DNA of 27,550 nt from Zancudomyces culisetae (Eukaryota; Kickxellomycota; Harpellomycetes; Harpellales; Legeriomycetaceae), in NCBI GenBank assembly GCA_001969505.1, contig LSSK01001233.1:1-27550 (forward strand), given 5' to 3'. Numbering within the stretch: the stretch's first letter is position 1; the number at the start of each line of letters is the position of its first letter. Of the stretch, positions 24,074-27,550 are shown piece after piece. The notes beneath the pieces were generated by a model. That model was not told where the DNA came from and made no database searches. It saw nothing but the letters and a program-made list of their open reading frames with translations. The position numbers and the translations under genes were made by a program.

Positions 24074-25178
24074 GATTCAATCGTCCTTCTCGTTGATTGC
24101 CGGAGAATGTAGATAAGTATATATAAAGTATCTAGCCAATGGCAAACCTCTACAAAGCTCCTAACTGAAATTTGAACAAAGATTTAAAGCTTTGATTTAC
24201 AATCACTACCAATTAAGCAATAGAGAGTTTTTAGGAACGTAGTTCAGCTTGATGGTTCTAGCTTTCAGTTAACAGATAATAATTTTTCCCTTCACGTTCT
24301 TAGCAAATTACTTGCTGAAAATAGGGCATTTTATGTAAGCCAACATTCAAATGGCGTGTAAAAAAGTCTGTGTCAAATTCAAACAAACACAAGAGAAAAG
24401 CGGGATATTGCTGCTGTCCACTTGTATTTTTGACTGTTATTATTTCCATTGTCTATTGGATTTGCGTTGAGTATTTGGTTGGATGCACACCTTTTCCCAC
24501 AAAATACGAATATTAGCCGATACGTGCCTCCCCTGAACCCAACCCCCCCCCCGTGGGTAATCCTATATTGTCTGTACATTTTATTGCCCACTTTCCCGTT
24601 GACACAATAAACGATAATATGTATTTTCGCACGATTGCAGGCTGCCTTATTTTTTATCAGTTGCAAATGCTAATACTACAAATAGTAAGCAGGCCCGGTT
24701 TTGTATCATATTGAATTTGTCATCACGCCAAGTTGTTTGAAACAACAGTATACTAGCTGATCTACAATAAATAGTTTTATTTTGGTTCGAGAAATGCAAA
24801 TTTTTGAGGGCCAAACCCATCAAACCCATCATACCCATAGCCAAACACCCTTCTATAACTGTGCTAAAACGATATACACATGGTTAATATTCCTCTTGTT
24901 GGCATGTTTTAGTGTAATAGTTTCATTGTGATGTTGTTTATAGAGATTAGATTCTTTTACTTAGAGCACATGTACTAATACGACCAAAAGCGGTGCGTGC
25001 CAAAAAAAAACATGCAACATTTCCGGTATACACAAATCAGTCACATGAATACTGGGACCCTGGGTTTATAACTGAGGCGCGCCCTATAAAGAATATATAC
25101 TAACAATTAATATCTTCCAAGTATAACTAGGTACCTCATCTTGTGTTCTGAGTAATCCACTCGTTAAAGCCATTCTAT
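24074..25178. other. Intergenic with two doubtful small-gene candidates nearby
   Basis: The first 300 bases hold the DUF218 promoter and nothing else I can name. A frame-broken small secreted-protein candidate occupies 24379-24709. A short tandem CAAACCCAT/CATACCCAT repeat lies at 24809-24840. A 10-base C run is at 24543-24552. From 24845 to 25083 I see nothing supportable. Confidence 0.45.
24379..24709 (-). pseudogene. Possible small secreted Cys-containing protein, frame broken
   Basis: An ATG at 24709 opens a typical signal-peptide sequence (MIQNRACLLFVVLAFA) that stops after 20 codons at 24647, immediately after a six-A run. In the frame displaced by one base, an open stretch continues to 24379 for about 90 codons. 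It includes four spaced cysteines (C-NRAK, Y-C-VNG, F-C-GKR, R-C-ASN) and crosses a 10-base homopolymer (24543-24552). Three explanations fit: a real frameshifted gene, a sequencing error in a homopolymer, or chance. No family is recognised. I would not annotate it as functional without RNA evidence. Confidence 0.22.
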
Positions 25179-25325
25179 TTATTTTTTTCCACTAATTGCT
25201 GAAAACAAACAGTAAAAACACGCGAAAAGCACGTTAATCAGCAGTAAATACAACCAAAGCCCTCGATTGTCAAACACATGATTTCTTACTTCAGTTTCAA
25301 GTTTACAAACACGAGCTTTGGCCAT
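25179..25325 (-). CDS. Candidate 48-aa single-pass membrane microprotein
   Basis: An ATG-started 49-codon frame reads MAKARVCKLETEVRN, then a strong hydrophobic helix of about 21 residues (GLWLYLLLINVLFACFYCLF), then a short tail ending in two lysines. The layout (short charged N-terminus, one helix, tiny basic tail) is that of small ER or mitochondrial membrane subunits, but I recognise no family. A donor-like GTAAGA (25289) and an acceptor-like AATAG (25174) would remove most of the frame if spliced, leaving 24 codons. The hydrophobic helix argues that the unspliced frame is the coding one. It is divergent from DAP1, with 303 bp between starts. Confidence 0.35.
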   Translation of the reverse strand: MAKARVCKLETEVRNHVFDNRGLWLYLLLINVLFACFYCLFSAISGKK

Positions 25326-25628
25326 AGTCTGCCAATATCTACAATTTCATCTATGATTGGAATAAAAAATCGGCCCATTTGAAAAATTACTTGCGGTTTA
25401 AAACTGATTAGCATCATTTATGCCCAAATTAACAATCGATTTTCCAAATTTGAACTCTGGCTCTATTGGTTCGGTAGACTTGGAAACAGATAGCATCAGA
25501 AAAGGAAGGTTTTCTTGACATGAAAAAAATGTACAAAAGGCACATCTGTGCCCATTCAGTTTATTATATTTAGTGTTCTTAATATATACAAATACTAAAT
25601 AAAAAAAACTCGGTAGAAACAGCTAAAA
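25326..25628. promoter_or_regulatory. DAP1 promoter, possibly bidirectional
   Basis: These 303 bp separate the DAP1 start from the microprotein candidate. Just upstream of DAP1 the sequence is AT-rich (TTATTATATTTAG, AATATATAC at 25564-25590), compatible with a TATA-type core. No recognised sterol-response or haem-response motif is visible. Confidence 0.35.
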
Positions 25629-26111
25629 ATGCAAAAGGTAATAAAGGATAATGTTCCGCTAATAGTTACCATCACAGTTGTGGCAGTCAGTACTCTGCTG
25701 TTTAGCTGGATTTCATACACGAGAGAAACTGCAAAAAAAAACACAAAGCCAAAAGAAGAGAAGGTGGAAATGAAAAACTATACAAAGAGAGAATTAAGCA
25801 AGTTTACTGGAGAGTCTCCACGAACACCTATTCTAATTGCGGTTAAGCGAAAGGTCTACGATGTCAGTGTAAACGGGGGTGAAAGAAGCTACGGTCCTGG
25901 AGGACCATATTCGCTTTTTGCAGGTAGAGATGCAAGCAGGCTATTTTCAAACTTTGCTTTTGACGAAGGAATGACGGAAGAGGAACTTGATACACCAATT
26001 GATCCCCTTGATGATTTAGACGAGTCCCAAAAGGAATCCTTGGAATCTTACATAGATTTGTTTGAAGCCAAATACAAACATGTTGGGTATTTGGTGGAAA
26101 AACACGAGTGA
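25629..26111 (+). CDS. DAP1: Dap1 / PGRMC-type membrane-associated haem-binding protein
   Basis: Dap1/PGRMC proteins bind haem and support cytochrome P450 enzymes of sterol synthesis (Erg11/CYP51) at the ER. The frame is 160 aa and intronless; yeast Dap1 is 152. A membrane anchor lies at about residues 9-29, a charged linker at 31-48, and the cytochrome b5-like MAPR domain at about 49-155. The domain includes YTKRELSKFTGE, ILIAVKRKVYDVS, and the family hallmark YGPGGPYSLFAGRDASR (88-104). Tyr94 is the equivalent of the haem-ligating Tyr113 of human PGRMC1. Tyr88, Lys148 and Tyr149 match the surrounding haem-pocket positions. The usual cytochrome b5 His ligands are absent, as expected. It lacks the long phosphorylated tail of PGRMC1. 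Confidence 0.94.
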   Translation: MQKVIKDNVPLIVTITVVAVSTLLFSWISYTRETAKKNTKPKEEKVEMKNYTKRELSKFTGESPRTPILIAVKRKVYDVSVNGGERSYGPGGPYSLFAGRDASRLFSNFAFDEGMTEEELDTPIDPLDDLDESQKESLESYIDLFEAKYKHVGYLVEKHE

Positions 26112-26191
26112 TTTTTTAATTAAGAGTCTTCTAATTATATGTTTTTATTATCAAAAAGCCGAAACTTTAATTTAAATTTTGATACAATTTC

Positions 26192-26197
26192 AATAAA
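26192..26197 (+). terminator. AATAAA polyadenylation signal of DAP1
   Basis: A canonical hexamer lies 81 nt after the DAP1 stop codon, on the sense strand. Confidence 0.6.
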
Positions 26198-26403
26198 GCT
26201 ATAAGATAAACACACAAAATGGTGTATAGAGATGAAATCAAAGAAAATGTAGATAAAATACAAATATCTATAAATGATCTGTGGTCAAAACATGATTGAA
26301 GTGGAACCACTGGTAATAAGAGGTGGTGTGAAACTTTAAAAGACAGAGCTTTTACAAAAGTGTATTTGTGAGAAAACGAGTCAAGATGAACAAAAACAAG
26401 GCG

Positions 26404-26440
26404 TTAGGTTGGATTAGGGTTGGATTAGGGTTGGATTAAG
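26404..26440 (+). repeat. Telomere-like 11-bp tandem repeat
   Basis: Three units of TTAGG(G)TTGGA followed by TTAAG. The unit contains TTAGGG but with an added TTGGA, so it is not a canonical fungal telomere. It is 1.1 kb from the window end. Confidence 0.7.
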
Positions 26441-26835
26441 CTATATAATAGTGGCCATACTTTAAATTTTGAGGTCGATTAATATACAGTATAAAGAAAT
26501 ACAAATATTTGTCTTGTGAGTTGTGTTTCTGAGGAGTGTTGTTATCAAAATCATAAAAAATGAGACCAAAAAAATGAGTTAATAGCCACATATGTTTTGG
26601 ATCATACTTGATACATCTTTTAGGACTCGTAAAAAATTATGTATACAAGTGCGCGTTGGATTGTTACCCTCCAAATGAGTTGGCTGTATATTTCAGAAGA
26701 AAAGAATCCTGGGAAAATTGACACAAGCAGACCAATAGGTAAAAATGTTATTTTCATCTTTACATGTATACTTGGTTAGATAAAAACGTGTAGGATAGTA
26801 GCGATAACAGCCATAGCAATAGTGGCAATGAAATA

Positions 26836-26876
26836 TGGTGCAGTTTAGTATGGTGTAATGTAGTGCGGTGTAATTC
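26836..26876. repeat. Degenerate short tandem repeat
   Basis: Three to four imperfect copies of ATGGTG(C/T)A(A/G)T(T/G)TAGT of about 10-15 bp. It explains the odd amino-acid composition of the overlapping minus-strand open frame, which is therefore not counted as a gene. Confidence 0.5.
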
Positions 26877-27550
26877 ATAGGAATACCCAAAGGAATGTAA
26901 TTTTTCCTAGTTCATCTGGAATGATTTGGCAAGTTCGAGGTGCGTTAGTATTTATTTCAAGTATAGTATAATCAGTAGATGAAGCAAAGAAAATGAATGT
27001 TAAAAAAAATGTAAATAATACAAGGGAGAACAAAAATACGGAAATGCAAAGACACCAAGGTAATACAGCAGAATGGAGAAAAGAAAATAACACAACAAAA
27101 ACAGTGCCAAAAATGAAAATTAAAGACTATGGAAAACAGATGGGTAATTCATACACTGTTGACCTGAATGTTCTTTAACATAGTGGAATGTTCCTTTGGT
27201 TCTTGTATGAAACTGACTTTGGAATTGAAGTCATATAAGCACTTTATTTGTACACCAAAAAAGTAAAACAGAATGAGTTTGGAATTTTTCAAGGATTGGT
27301 TTATTGGACATTTGCAGTTTGAGTTTGGATCCACGTATAATAATTGGATTTGGCTAACGGATGATGTGAATTTTACTAGAATCTTTATTGATTGAAGCTG
27401 TTATTCTATTCAATTTATTTAATACTGAAAATTTTAAATGGGGGGAATTTGGATAAATAAACGAATTGGGCTCGAATAAATAAACAATTAAGCCGAGTTT
27501 AAATAAACGGAATAAATTGGGGCCGAATTGAAGCTGGAGTAAAAAAAAAA

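Larger units (their letters stand above)
26112..27550. other. AT-rich region without a supported gene, to window end
   Basis: The only clear signals are the DAP1 polyadenylation hexamer, a telomere-like 11-bp repeat (26404-26440), a degenerate ATGGTG-x-TAGT repeat (26836-26876) and clustered AATAAA hexamers before the terminal A-run (27454-27550). Open frames at 26693-26890 (-), 26875-27093 (-), 26993-27178 (+) and 27149-27334 (-) overlap each other and resemble nothing. Confidence 0.5.

Noticed and set aside
26993-27178. A 61-codon Lys/Asn-rich plus-strand frame near the right end.
   Set aside because: Its composition simply reflects A-rich DNA, it overlaps other frames, and it has no recognisable motif.

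Overview
The window is nuclear DNA from a eukaryote, most likely a fungus and probably an early-diverging (non-Dikarya) one. It is AT-rich, has spliceosomal introns of 64-244 nt, and encodes eukaryote-specific proteins. There are no operons, Shine-Dalgarno sites, CRISPR arrays or prokaryotic systems. The fungal assignment rests on the DUF218 membrane protein, which looks like the fungal type, and on the presence of both Dap1 and Yip1. The non-Dikarya suggestion rests mainly on a clear C2CD5 orthologue, a family I recall as absent from ascomycete and basidiomycete models. That part is inference.

Layout. 1-3194: AT-rich, no gene I can support. 3195-4248 (+): a three-exon gene for an acidic 241-aa protein I do not recognise. 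4765-6179 (+): HOP2 (meiotic homologous-pairing protein), seven exons. 6180-10946 (-): C2CD5-like protein, one exon, 1588 aa. 11415-19937 (-): UTP20, the giant HEAT-repeat protein of the small-subunit processome, one exon, 2840 aa. 20860-22033 (-): YIP1, four exons. 22901-24073 (-): DUF218 type II membrane protein, three exons. 24379-24709 (-): a doubtful, frame-broken small secreted-protein candidate. 25179-25325 (-): an unannotated 48-aa single-TM microprotein candidate. 25629-26111 (+): DAP1/PGRMC-type haem protein. 26112-27550: AT-rich with telomere-like and degenerate repeats, ending in an A-run.

The genes do not form a pathway: meiotic recombination, membrane trafficking (C2CD5, YIP1), ribosome biogenesis and sterol/P450 haem biology sit side by side. 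I found no new multi-gene system. The points worth a second look are: (1) HOP2 and C2CD5 are tail-to-tail with stop codons touching, so each 3' UTR must be antisense to the other gene; (2) all 13 introns I can place end in TAG, nine in AATAG, with no pyrimidine tract; (3) two of the 13 are GC-AG introns; (4) large blocks of strand purine/pyrimidine bias ignore gene orientation and change amino-acid usage along single proteins; (5) two A-run/T-run blocks like the yeast RRPE ribosome-biogenesis element lie upstream of UTP20; (6) there are two very small membrane or secreted protein candidates between DUF218 and DAP1.
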